NCBI GenBank assembly: GCA_003439945.1
Contig: QVRM01006029.1
Coordinates: 1-64,000 of the forward strand
DNA: 64,000 nt
Direction: 5' to 3'
Source: Dermanyssus gallinae
Lineage: Eukaryota; Arthropoda; Arachnida; Mesostigmata; Dermanyssidae
The notes beneath the pieces were generated by a model. That model did no database searches, was not told the DNA's origin, and saw nothing but the letters and a program-made list of their open reading frames with translations. Every line of letters starts with the position of its first letter. Position 1 is the stretch's first letter. The translations under genes and the position numbers were made by a program. Of the stretch, positions 43,736 through 54,045 are shown piece by piece.

Positions 43736-46160
43736 TTACTTACATACAAGCATGTGGTACCGCCCAATATCGGACTGTCCACAAAAACTACATACGCATT
43801 CTTTAATGGTAAAACAATTTGGCTTCATGCACATAAAATGGTGGTATCCGTGCCATGTCGTTCGGCACATAATTGTGCGATTCCGTTGGCATCTTCCTTT
43901 CCATTTATCAGAACAAAATGCTGGGCCATCAGTGTAGTTTTCAATGGCAAATTGTATGTTTCTTGATTCTCTGAATGTTCGGTTGGAGTCCAATGCTTCT
44001 GTGTTGAACGGGACCTTGTTGCTCTGCACAGTTATAAGGCTAGTGTGGCAGATGCGTTTTCAGGCAGTCCCAATATGCGTTTGACAAAGCAAGACTTCAC
44101 TCTATCTAGGACTTTTAAATCACTCATTGTCAAATGCGGTGCTATGGCGGGTAAACAATATGTTATGGTCGGGAGAAGTTTGATTTTGAAACAGTTCATT
44201 GCTGTTTTTAGGTCTACGTCGCGTAGATCTCCTAGATTGTGGCCGCCACTTTTGCCCGTACTCCGTCAACATGTGTACTAAATGAGAGCCTTGTGGTTAG
44301 GATAACCCCTAGGTAAGTGAAGCTGTTGACCACCTCAAGCACTCTCTCGTTTATTTTCAAGCGATGATCTCTACCAGCATATGACCCTCCTCTGCTGAAA
44401 CGCATTACCTTTGTTTTATCTGTGTTGATCGAGCGTTTGTTCTGTTCACACCATTGTGCAGTCTCGTTGAGATAAAACTGAAGATGATTTCGGGATTTTG
44501 CTAGGATAACCAAGTCATCTGCATAGAAAGCGTGTGGGGCTTTGAGACCACGGAGCAGATCCGAGAGTCCAGTCACGTACAGAATGAAAAGGAAAGGGCT
44601 AGCTGAGTCCCCTTGGGCCACTCCGATTGTTTGTGTTACGGGTTTTTGTACGTAGTGATCGCCGTTTTTAATCGTTATGACGTTATATGCTAGAATGTTA
44701 TGTAAAATGTTAAAAGTTGCTCCCTTTATGTCAAAACTTGATCGTAGTGTTCAGCAGACAGTCCCTCGGAAGACAATCGAATGCAGTTTTAAAATCAATA
44801 AAAGCAGCGTATGTCATTTCGTTCACTGAGCGGCGATATGATACATGTTTCACTACAAATGAGACTGCATCTGACGTAGACCGTCCCCGTAGAAAGCCAT
44901 ATTGCTCCGGCGGGACCTTCTCCTCGGTGGCCGAGTACAGCCTGTTAACGATTAGCGATGTTAGAATCTTATAGAGCACGCTTGTGAGTGCGATGCCTCT
45001 ATAGTTTCTTGGGTCAGTTGGATCTCCTTTACGCTTGAAGATAGGCTGCAGAAAGCTCTGCCGCCACTCGACGGGTATTTTCCCGTGTCTAAGACATACA
45101 TTGTAGAGCTTTGTTAAAATTGGACAAACTACATTTACATTCTTCTTGAGGTGTTCATATGCAATAAGATCTGGCCCTGTCGACTTCCCATCTTGTTTCT
45201 GCTTAATAGCGGCTTCGACTTCGTTTTCGGTAAAATCTGTAAAATTATCATCGTCACAGGCATCTCGGTCTGGTAATGCGCACTCTTGTGTCAGTAGTCT
45301 TCTGAAGTGATCTACCCAGTCATTATCGTTTATCACTGGATTTAGCGACGTTGGTCTCATCGGGAGAAGCAGCCACGGCTTCTGCACGCTTGCTGTTAAG
45401 CCGTACACGCTGATCTTCTTCGTAACGCATTTTTTTCTCTCTTTTCATGTGCGTCAATTCCTTTTTCATCTCTGCTATTCGGCGGAGTGTTGCTGGTGAC
45501 CTGTTTTGAATTCAAGGCTTGTGTCTCTGGATTTTTGCCTTTACGTTTGATTTCGCAGCGAGGTGAATGGACCGTTTAATTGTTCTTTCAATTTCGTTCA
45601 CGTCGTTGCTGTGTTTAGCTAGCTGTAATGCTTGTTCCAATAAGTGGCTGTTTAGTGAGCGGTGGACGTGCTTATTTTGGGACGTGACCACACGTTGTTT
45701 GCGATGCAGTTTGAACTCGACCTGAGAATGTTTACGATGAGCCGATGGGCGGATAGTGATGTCAAATATAGTATCTGTATTCTGTGACACTGATGAGAGA
45801 ATAATATCAACCGCGCTGTATCCATTCCAACTAATATATGTAGGCTCTGAATAATTACTGTGGATGGCCAGTCCAAGCTCGACAATTCCTGTTTTAAAAC
45901 TCATTTTTCTAGAACTTTCTTTTGTCAAGTCACAATTAAAATCTCCACCTATTACTACATTTTTATTCGCATCTGTGCAAAGTCCCATACAGTCGCCAAT
46001 GTCCTGTATCACTTGATCTACCGCCTTTTCAGGCGGGCTATAAATACAGATTAAGTAATAATCGGTGAGCTCTAGTACAATGTGTCTGGCAGAGCTATGA
46101 AGAAGCTTGGCATTCTCCGTTGTTCTTACTCCTATACATACGCCCCATTTTGGTCTTGGG
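43736..46160 (-). pseudogene. Family A ORF2, copy 2
   Basis: Order on the minus strand: endonuclease from its middle (VVIGGDFNCDLTKESS, YISWNGYSAVDIILSS, SAHRKHSQVEF; 45512-46012); RT (GKSTGPDLIAYEH, EQYGFLRGRSTSDAV, AAFIDFKTAFDCL; 44731-45408); MAQGDSASPFLF and AFYADDLVILAK (44232-44621); C-terminus TTWHGYHHFMC and CVCSFCGQSDIGRYHMLVC (43736-44029). All RT catalytic motifs are present but lie in different frames. The first third of the endonuclease is missing. Confidence 0.87.
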
Positions 46161-46194
46161 GTCTTGGTTCTTGGGGTGTTGGCTGGCTATTTTG

Positions 46195-47271
46195 TCATTG
46201 ATTTGTCTCCATTTCTTTGTTTTCACTGAGATCCTCCTCCACGCTTGCCCTGTATCGTTTGGCGCCAATGCTCGCCTCCACTTCGTGCACTGCGCTGGAC
46301 AATCTATATTGATGTAACTGGCCGCGGTACGGGCGGAAGTGAATGCCGTCTGGCCAGACGGACGGGTCTAGTAGTTCATTGAATCTATTTGCAGCTACCT
46401 GTACGTGATAGCTGTTGTAATACTCCTGGTTCATGCCAGCAAGTTTTGTCACTTTCACTTTTGTGTCTGCCCCTATTATTCGACATACATACTCTTTGAT
46501 CGCGTCCGCAGAGTGTGACAGTTCTACGCGGCTAACAAAGAGTGCTTTAACACGCGGACGATCTGGTACGCTATGTGCTTCTACAGCTCTTAGCTGAGTC
46601 ATTTTGTTCGTGCCGGTCGTAACGTGCATTATACGTCCGCCTTTTCCGACTGTGTGCCAGGGAGGGTTGTGTGGAGTATGCACTTCGTTTGGTGTGCCGA
46701 CGACGTTGTAGTGTTGGCTGCTATTAAAACGGAGACGCCGTGGAGTAGACACGTCGCCCTTCGAACGTAACTGCACGTTTTGTTGCTGTTGCTGCTGCTT
46801 CGGTTGGTATCTGTTGATAGTCGGTTTGTTGGATCGGTGGTCAGCTGTTTTTAGGGTTGTTAGTGCTGTGCTACTCTTGCCCAGGATCTTCCTTGTACGG
46901 TCGTCGATTTGTTTCCTGAGTGCCTGAAGTTCCGCTAGGCACTTGCACGGTGTGGTGCTGGCTGGAGTAGTGTTTTTGGCAACGTGCAAGGAGACCTCTC
47001 GCCAGAAGCATGACTTGCAGTTTGTGCTGTTATTTTCCGGTATCTGGAAGGAACAGTGTGTGTGCAACGGTTTGTTGCAACCCTCACACACAGTACGTTC
47101 CCTAATCTGAAGGATTTGTCCACCGCAGGTAGTGCAGGGAGGTCTATATAGAGTGTAGGGGTTGTCACCATCGCGTACTGACTCGTACTGTCTGTTAACG
47201 GTCCAATTTTGGGTACAAATGTAAAATACCATCAGAGCGCACAGAAAACGCGTCCGCACGGGCGCCGCCAT
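46195..47271 (-). CDS. Family A ORF1: PHD-finger protein, 358 aa, open
   Basis: The ORF starts at ATG 47271. A PHD-type finger has C46, C49, C62, C65, H70, C73, C85 and C88. A helix (CLAELQALRKQIDDRTRKIL) and a Gln-rich linker follow. The C-terminal domain (RPRVKALFVSRVELSHSA to VWPDGIHFRPYRG) has the strand-helix order of an RRM-like fold and resembles the end of family C ORF1. It is likely the RNA-binding ORF1p. The N-terminal 25 residues are hydrophobic, unlike C and D. A later ATG could be the real start. Confidence 0.82.
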   Translation of the reverse strand: MAAPVRTRFLCALMVFYICTQNWTVNRQYESVRDGDNPYTLYRPPCTTCGGQILQIRERTVCEGCNKPLHTHCSFQIPENNSTNCKSCFWREVSLHVAKNTTPASTTPCKCLAELQALRKQIDDRTRKILGKSSTALTTLKTADHRSNKPTINRYQPKQQQQQQNVQLRSKGDVSTPRRLRFNSSQHYNVVGTPNEVHTPHNPPWHTVGKGGRIMHVTTGTNKMTQLRAVEAHSVPDRPRVKALFVSRVELSHSADAIKEYVCRIIGADTKVKVTKLAGMNQEYYNSYHVQVAANRFNELLDPSVWPDGIHFRPYRGQLHQYRLSSAVHEVEASIGAKRYRASVEEDLSENKEMETNQ

Positions 47272-47335
47272 CTTGAAGACGTTTAGATTATAATAATAAT
47301 AATATAGTATGCAGGTCTAAAACAAGAACAACTAC

Positions 47336-47776
47336 AATAAAAAGAGGTTTTTCTTTACTTCTTTTTGCCATTGGCGGACTTCGCGGCTGACTGAAGATGC
47401 TTAGGTGTAGCCAAGTTTGTCGACGTTCTTCGTTGAAACAACCCTATCGCGGAGTTCCCTGAGAACGCGGAAAGACACCACGTTCTCAGGTCCGTCGCAT
47501 ACAACAGTGAGCGACAAGTGCCCCTCCCACTTGCCGTTATATAATATGATACGGTTTGGTTTCAGTCCGTGATCCAGCGATGTGACCCATTGGACCCTTC
47601 ACTATTCTCTCTCTGAATCAAACGGCTATTCGACTTGTTAGGCAGCCCACTGGACTATGGATTTAACGGCCATCATCACACGGGTAGCTTTGCAGAGGCA
47701 ACCGTGGTTTATTTGCCTAAGCATTGACGGCTGTTATTACTGACTCGTAGATTACCAAGCTTACTCATTTGATAGC

Positions 47777-47780
<4 letters not shown>
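47336..47780 (-). other. Unrecognised coding-like stretch upstream of LINE A2
   Basis: On the minus strand, 47375-47590 reads NRIILYNGKWEGHLSL, TVVCDGPENVVSFRVLRELR, VVSTKNVDKLGYT before a stop. This looks like selected protein sequence, but I cannot assign it. A short Lys-rich text (QSAAKSANGKKK) lies in the next frame. It may be the upstream end of another element or a host exon. Confidence 0.35.

Positions 47781-47781
<1 letters not shown>

Positions 47782-47811
<30 letters not shown>
47782..47811. repeat. (TA)n microsatellite
   Basis: About 14 TA units just before the D-like relic. Confidence 0.95.
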
Positions 47812-47812
<1 letters not shown>

Positions 47813-47844
47813 AGTGACATCGCCATAGTTTCGCTGGCACCACC

Positions 47845-48345
47845 CTCGAAAGCTATATCTAACAAATGCTTCAGAGCCGAAGAAATACCTTAAGCGTGGA
47901 ACGAGGATTGCTATACCCAATAGATATGCCTAAAGGGAATAATAAAGAAACAGAGCCAAACGCCTGGAACGGAATAACACTCAAGAGTTGCTCATAAAGT
48001 GTTCTCGGAGACATTATCAGATAGACTAGGAGGAGTACTTCCTCAAAACCAGAAATGCGATACCCGAAGGTTAACATTCGCTTTGAAGATAGAAGTCGAC
48101 TCATTCGGCCCTGCGAGCCCTCCGAGCCAATGGGACCTCTATACGGGGTATTTGTTGAAAAAGTAATGCAGACTACAGGAGTGGCTCAAGTAGACGGACT
48201 CAGCCCTTTGCTGTTTTTGACACCTAACCGGGTTCTGGGGCTTTGACCTCTATACGGGGTATTTGTTGAAAGAGTAATGCAGACTACAGGAGTGGCTCAA
48301 GACGACGGACTCAGCCCTTTGCTGTTTTGACACCTAACCGGGTTC
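47845..48345 (+). pseudogene. D-like LINE RT relic, 5' part (outer layer of nest)
   Basis: MPKGNNKETEPNAWNGITL then RLGGVLPQNQ resemble the family D RT (IPKGKGNPLSPSSWRGIAK). PLYGVFV is joined directly to VMQTTGVAQVDGLSPLLF; in D these motifs (LYAVFVDF and LVQTTGVAQGDNLSPLLF) lie some 55 residues apart, so an internal deletion removed motif A. The copy stops at about 48345, where LINE G2 begins, and resumes at about 51896. Confidence 0.65.
48134..48340 (+). repeat. 111-bp tandem duplication in the D-like relic
   Basis: The block GACCTCTATACGGGGTATTT at 48134 recurs at 48245, and both units run through ACACCTAACCGGGTTC. They differ at a few bases only (for example AAGTAGAC against AAGACGAC). 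Confidence 0.95.
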
Positions 48346-48359
48346 CAGCTCTGGGCCTA

Positions 48360-49229
48360 TGGGAATACCCGGTAAACTTCTAAAGTTAGCGGCCCCTTTC
48401 ATTGTCGGACCCCTGACAAAAATTGTGAATCTCTCCTTTACCTCTGGGATTTTCCCCACACGCCTCAAGGCCTCGTATGTAACTTCGCTTTATAAAAAAA
48501 AGACGATAAACCTCTACCGGGCAGCTACCGTCCTATAAGCCTGGTCGATTATGTGTCCAAAATACTAGAAAAAGCGGCTTTGTCAAGGTTTGAGCAACAT
48601 TTGGAGTCCATTCACTTTTTGTCGTCGCAGCAATTTGGCTTCCGCCATGGTCGTTCAACGGAGCTGGCCCTCGCCCATTTATGGCAGTCTGTCGTGGATT
48701 CAGTAGAATCGACAAAAATATGTCTCGGAATTTTCCTGGATGTAGCCGCTGCCTTTAATTGTCTCAACCACGCATTCCTCCTACACACGCTGCACGTATT
48801 AGGGTGTTCATCGGGTGCAATCGACTGGCTCCGCTCGTACCTAACCTCAAGAACTCAGGCAGTGAGAGTTGGTACAGTCGAATCTGCATGGAGACCGGTA
48901 GATATCGGTACTCCCCAGGGTTCAGTGCTCGGACCTCTGCTGTTTGTAATCCTTATCAATTTTATCCTCTTGAAGATCCAGAAAGAAAACTTGGGCAAAC
49001 CGATCGCTTTTGCTGATGACACGGCGTTACTTTTTCGGCTCAACGCTTCCGAAATCAATTCGGAGTTGCCTTACCTCCTCTCACAAGTGGAAACAGTTAT
49101 TTCAATCTTCAATAAATTTGGTCTTGCTGTTAATACTAGCAAGACAAACGTTATTTTATTCCGAGCCCCCCAGCTAAGGATGCACCTTAACAGGAAATTC
49201 TATCTAGCAGGGAGTGAGTTGGTCTTTTC
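48360..49229 (+). pseudogene. Family G ORF2: RT palm, first part
   Basis: GPLTKIVNLSFTSGIFP is followed by a frameshift at a run of A near 48490, then SYRPISLVDYVSKILEKA. QQFGFRHGRSTELAL, GIFLDVAAAFNCLNH (motif A), DIGTPQGSVLGPLLF (B), and PIAFADDTALLF (C, FADD) follow in an open frame to 49229. The next codons continue at 51035 after LINE C'. It looks only mildly damaged. Confidence 0.85.
49213..49229. repeat. Target-site duplication of LINE C' (left; right copy 51018-51034)
   Basis: AGTGAGTTGGTCTTTTC, 17 bp, perfect on both sides. It lies in the family G coding frame and fixes the boundaries of C'. Confidence 0.97.
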
Positions 49230-51017
49230 AATCAATCATATTTATTCACTCAAATAGAGTATGTACAAAATAGTTCATGCTATTATTAAACATAAATACT
49301 TGTTGTTTTGCCGTTCCACCGAGAGAAGAAGTGTAAGGATCTTCGTTGCAGTGCCGGACAATCAACCGCGTGGTACTTAGCGCATTGCTGCGAGCAGAAC
49401 CGACAATTACACTGAGCAGTATAGTCTTCATGAAACTCCCTACGGGAGCATACGAGGTGATGGAACCCGTGTACGATGTACCTGGTATATACATGCCTGT
49501 CATCGCAGGCCACCCCGGCCCACAACCAAGGAGACTTAAAGACGTCGAGCGTTCTTACCTCCGTCGCTGCTTCCGTGAATTTGCGCCGCCACTCTTCCAA
49601 GAAATGGTTAAGTGGCTCCGTCAATGGCATACGCAGCCTAAGCCGAAGCATCTCCACCATCGGCGCACAGTCCGACAATACATAGACGAAGCGGCTTCTC
49701 GCCTTGATTGAAAGGCAGAGTACTCGCTTCATGTATAGTGTGAAGCACTTTTCAAGCAAATTAAAATTAGCTTGAGATAGGTGTTGCCACACTCTGTCTA
49801 AGCTATACGCCAACTTTGGCAGAGTTTTTAACATAAACAAGCGCACTGCCGTACCGACGGACAGTCGTCGTACATCTCCGACCCCTCCGTAGAGAGCTGC
49901 CAGTGCCGAGGTAACACTGTTTTCGATGTGTGTAGTAAACGATGTTCCCCTGTAGTGAATCCGGAGACCCAAGTATGGGAAAGAGTTTACAAACTCCAAT
50001 GGCTTCCCGCAGCAACGAATAACGTCGTTTGCACCTAAACGCCCGCCGCGACGAAACTTAATCGCCTTGGTTTTGCGTGAGTTTATTTCTAGCCCTTTTT
50101 TTATGAGATACGCCTCTACCATGGCGGTAATGCGCGAGATGGCACCAATGTTACGATGAGCAACAACGATGTCATCAGCATACATCACTACCACGGCATG
50201 TTGAAACTCTTGACGCACGTATTGAACAAGGTCGGCCAGAAGCAGCGTGAACGAGATGCAGCTTAGTGGGTCCCCCTGAGGAGTTCCAACATTCTGCGTT
50301 AGCTCACGCACGCCGTTCCTTCCCTCGACCAACAGTGTATCATCGTCGAAAAAACTAGAAATTACTCGCAGAAGAGCTCCACCTATGCCAATCTGTCTAA
50401 AACAATCGATCATAAGATCGCGCGGAGCCTTGTCAAAGGCCTTGACGCAGTCAATGAAGACTGTATACAGGTGGCCCCCTGGACGAGACACCGCCCGTTC
50501 TACTTCGGATTGCAAAACGTGGATGGCGTCGCGGGTCCCCATGCCTTTTCTAAATCCGAACTGCTCGGAAGGCAGAGCAATGTTTGCTATATTTGCAATC
50601 CTTTCAATAATCAGCTTACAGAATATTTTTTTGAGCGTTCTCTCCGACGCCACTCCCCGGTACAGATTTGGGTCACTTCTATCGTCGCCGTGTTTACCCT
50701 TGAATAACAGAGAAAGCCTAGCAATGTGCCAAACTCTGGGCATTCGCCCTTCCTCCATAATTCTATTAAAGAAATCACAGAGAATCCCCTTCAAGAGCGG
50801 CTCCGATTGCACCCAATGTTCGTAGTAGACCCGATCTGGCCCACTACTTTTCCATCTAGGAAGGGATCGGATAACTCGGCATACTTCTTCTTCCTCAAAG
50901 GGAAGATTCATTGTGTGCTGCTCAAGTGTAAGTGGATACTCAACCTCTGTGGCCGAGTTTTTTACGTGAGGGTTGAACAGCAGATTCGTCAAATGACGTT
51001 CTACCTGCTCGTCACTC
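49230..51017 (-). mobile_element. LINE family C', 5'-truncated, young
   Basis: A 1788-bp minus-strand insertion in LINE G2 with a perfect 17-bp target-site duplication. It is related to family C but clearly distinct. The 3' end is ACTC-TATTT-GAGT-GAATAAATATG, the family C hairpin with a different loop. The ORF is open from the truncation to its natural stop. It is the innermost of three layers. Confidence 0.95.
49286..51017 (-). CDS. Family C' ORF2 C-terminal two-thirds: RT and Cys/His end, open
   Basis: About 577 codons without a stop: LSDEQVERHLTNLLF at the truncated start, RWKSSGPDRVYYEH, PSEQFGFRKGMGTRDAI, FIDCVKAFDKAPRD (motif A), NVGTPQGDPLSC (B), VMYADDIVVAH (C), then YIVHGFHHLVC and CNCRFCSQQCAKYHAVDC. 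All catalytic Asp are present. The endonuclease is missing by 5' truncation, so this copy cannot move by itself. Upstream codons at 51018-51112 in the same frame belong to family G. Confidence 0.93.
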
Positions 51018-51644
51018 AGTGAGTTGGTCTTTTCTGACACCACAAAATGCCTCGGGCTTATACTACATGAGTTCATGAGTTGGCGTGCCCATCTGGACCA
51101 TATCAGGCCCAAATGCTATGCCATAATCTCAACGCTTTTTCGCATGCGGGTTATCGGAGTACCTATAGATGGCCTTATAATGGTATACAAAACACTGTTT
51201 TTGCCAGTTCTCCTCTACGGTATCCTTATATGGGGTAGTGGGTTCGAGGTAGTTCTTCGTAGGGCGCGTATAATACAAAACGACGCTCTAAGAGCTGTAT
51301 TTGGCAGGCGACGCAGAGACTCCGTCAGTGATCTCTATGGGGCACATAATCTCCTCACGATCGATTCATTATATTTGCTGAAGGTTGCCGTGCTGGGCTT
51401 TAAAATTACTCGGAATATTGTTCCCTACGATGTTTCGTTTCCTCTTGTTCCCTTGTTTCGTAGAACCTCGAGGCGTGCCACAACATTTGTAGGGCCATTA
51501 GTTACTAAGAGATGTAGTCATCAAGCCGTTGCTTCTCGCTTGCCCGTGATATGGAGTAATATACCACAGAGCATTCGCCGCATCACTTCCCTGAATTGTT
51601 TTACACGTGAGGTCCAGAAATGGTTACTCAATAATGGGTGTTGA
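51018..51644 (+). pseudogene. Family G ORF2: C-terminal part after LINE C'
   Basis: When LINE C' and one 17-bp duplicate are removed, GSELVFS joins SDTTKCLGLILHEFMSW in frame. The segment has VYKTLFLPVLLYGILIWGSG, RIIQNDALRAVFGRRRRDS, LYGAHNLLTIDSLYLLK and WSNIPQSIRRITSLNCFTRE, the usual thumb and tail of CR1-like ORF2, ending at a TGA at 51642-51644. No zinc finger is present. Confidence 0.85.
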
Positions 51645-51895
51645 CATGGCGGAGGCACACGTACTATTTGTGTTGTGTTAGGATGTCTGATTCTGCAAGG
51701 CTGAACAAACTTATTTTGTGATTGTCCATGGCTGACAGCAAGATATCTTAATCCTTTTATAATAATAATAATAATTATTATTATTATTATTATTCAATTT
51801 TATATTTTTTAAATGAGAACTAAAGCATTGTATAATGCAGTTCCTTTAATAAACCACGATTTGAATCTTGAATCTTGACGCAGGACCCGAGAGAG

Positions 51896-52340
51896 GGCAA
51901 ATATTTTAATGTACGCAAGTGACATTCCGATGTATAGCAGGAGCCTATTTAGGGTTAAACAAAGACAAGAACGACTAGTCGATTATATAGACGGGGTGGG
52001 TCTCAGCATTAACTGACAGAAGACAGTAGCAGTAAAGTTTCGAAGACGTAGTCAATTGGTAAAAGACGACGGTCTTCGAGCAAGGGGTAATGTAGTCAAT
52101 TTTGTAAACAAATGCACCTATTTAGGGGTCACTATAGCGTCGAGTGGTAGCAGTCTCCGAAAGCAGATAGAAAATAGAGTAGGAATAGCAATTTGAGCGG
52201 CAGTAGTAATCAAGAACCCGCAGGCGTTGTCAAAACATACCGCGCTCGCCCTTTTTACGATTAAAGTGGAACCAATATCAATATAGAGGTGGGGGAACTC
52301 TAATGACCCAGGAACTACAACTACGATGGGGTTCTACCTA
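51896..52340 (+). pseudogene. D-like LINE RT relic, 3' part (outer layer of nest)
   Basis: ILMYASDIPMYSRSLF (YADD altered to YASD) is followed by YIDGVGLSINXQKT, VKFRRRSQLVKDDGLRAR and NKCTYLGVTIASSG. Family D has LLYADDLVLFSRSRF, YVNASGLVINVSKT, IKFRGGSGLASDDGV and KHFAYLGVEST in the same order. It continues the relic at 47845-48345 on the other side of LINE G2. Too decayed after about 52.34 kb to follow. Confidence 0.7.
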
Positions 52341-52634
52341 GGACGAGAGCGTGTGAGGTCTACGCTATAAAGTGGCCGTAGAAATGAAGGGAAATTGACT
52401 TATGACTATACACTACGGTAGCCGTGAGAGGTACGGCTTAGCGAGCAGCCAGGTGTAAGTGTCGACGTTTGCAGCCTACAAGTTTATTACATGTTATGCA
52501 GCATGGAAGAATTTTACGATCTTCAGGAATGTTGCCGGGGCGCGAGGTGCGCCAGCTGAACTAGCAAGATGAGAGATCCATCTGGAAGAAGCACTAGTTG
52601 TGTCAGATGTATTGTAGTAATAATCATTATATAT

Positions 52635-52961
52635 TGTTGACTATCTTGTCAACCGTAAGCTCTCGTCTATGTCACTGTTGCCCCGAATTACCGTACTATT
52701 CTACACCAAGAGAAGAAGACACAAGCACTTTGCCCTATTAGTTAGCTACCGTCTCTCTGACGGCTCGACTGTGTAGTCTTTATTGCTGCGATGACGACGG
52801 AGGAGCGGTTGTCGTACGACTGAATCATACAGTGGTGGCCGTTGGGTTTCTGAACGCACGAACTGAATGCCGCCGACGCTGGTTGCCCGCGCAAATGAAT
52901 GGATTTTAAACAAAGGTACTCAACGACGGCGACAGATCCGTCTCATCATATAAATGCAACA
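52635..52961 (-). repeat. 3' LTR of the BEL/Pao element
   Basis: In element orientation it begins TGTTGCATTTAT and ends AAGATAGTCAACA, so it has TG...CA ends. It matches 58845-59173 along its length. Confidence 0.93.
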
Positions 52962-53106
52962 CTCCCCGGGAAAACGGTCCCCTTTTCATAACCTCATAGC
53001 CGTTCTAGGCGCGTAATCCATATCAAACTGTGTTAATTAACTACCTCCAGAGGATGCAGCAAATGCGCGCTGCGCGGGTAGAAACGCGGCCGTTACTGAA
53101 ACGAAC

Positions 53107-54045
53107 TTAGTAGGTTCTAATGAGTCCGTCTCGGCCGACATTTTGGGATACGATCCTAACTAACTGCCAATGTAGTCGCGGCACATTATCGTCTTTTACT
53201 AGGGCAACGTCGCCCACTTTAGTAGTCTTATGCCGACCCGAGCTGTCGATGTTGGCCGAACGTAGCTGAAGCAGATATTCGTGGTTCCATCGAACGGACA
53301 GATCCCGGAGATAGCGAGTCATCGCCCTGGTCGCGGGGTTGAGATCAGGACGAGTTGGACCGCCACCGATAGGCGCCGTCCCTCCCAGTGGGTCGAGTGG
53401 AAGTGCGGCACATAACGGCTGTGGCGCCGCGGCGTGAAGGAAATCAGCAGGCGTGATCGCGCGAAGCTCCCCGGGGTCACCGCTGGCGTAGGTGATTGGC
53501 CGCGAATTAATCATCTCAGTGATTATAGTTCGAAACAGTTCAAAACTGATCAAGCTTCTCTGGAGCGTTTTGTGCAAAGCGGCCTTTATCGAGCGCACCA
53601 GACGTTCATAAAAGCCACCATGCCAGGGGGCTCTAGGGCAAATGAAGTTCCAGGTTAGGCGCCGCTTGCGTATCAGCGCCTGTGTTCGTGTGACCCTTAC
53701 GGCATTAAAAAGGCGCTTTATCTAGGTGGATGCCTTGACAAATGTTCTGGCGTTGTCAGATACCAATCGTCGACATCCAGGCGCTGCAGCGAGAAATCGT
53801 CGAAGCGCGAGGTGAAACATCGGAGTAGCCATCGTCGGTACTACCTCCAGATGTATAGCGCGTCTACACACAACGCACTTGCTCAATATAGCCTTGATGA
53901 ACTGGCGTCTCCGCATAATCCAGAATCGTCGTCTAAGCATAGACAGTACAGTCGCCACACCGAAATGTGCGTTAACGCGGTGAGTCTTGACTATCAGAAG
54001 ATGCGCGAGACGCCCAAGGTATAACGACTGGATGGTTTTCATCAT
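53107..54045 (-). pseudogene. BEL/Pao integrase, with core deletion
   Basis: The HHCC zinc region is present (HRVNAHFGVATVLSMLRRRF...CVVCRR). It joins directly to AIHLEVVPTMATP and RRLVSDNARTFVK, so the segment with the first catalytic Asp (normally VDFAGP) is deleted. The C-terminal part, EMINSRPITYASGDP and VGDVALVKDDNVPRLHWQL (53107-53598), lies in another frame. It cannot integrate. Confidence 0.87.

Larger units (their letters stand above)
43645..47335 (-). mobile_element. LINE family A, copy 2, near full length
   Basis: A minus-strand element with complete ORF1 (358 codons) and most of ORF2. The 3' end, ACCA-ATTCTA-TGGT-GAATAAAT, matches A1. The start of the endonuclease is deleted: ORF1 runs into its middle. 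ORF2 is broken near 44.7, 45.45 and 46.0 kb. No target-site duplication was found. Confidence 0.88.
48346..51895 (+). mobile_element. LINE family G, copy 2, 5'-truncated, split by LINE C'
   Basis: A plus-strand CR1-like LINE inserted in the D-like relic, itself interrupted at 49230-51017. It starts within the RT (GPMGIPGKLLKLAAP) and ends with a 3' UTR carrying (TAA)n/(TTA)n and a final tandem GAATCTT-GAATCTT (51863-51876), like the short direct repeats at CR1 ends. A target-site duplication is not clear; TTGAC is a weak candidate. G1 at 29-30 kb shares the 3' UTR. Confidence 0.8.

Noticed and set aside
51018..51112. Extension of the C' frame to 608 codons
   Set aside because: The upstream codons lie beyond the target-site duplication, in family G sequence.
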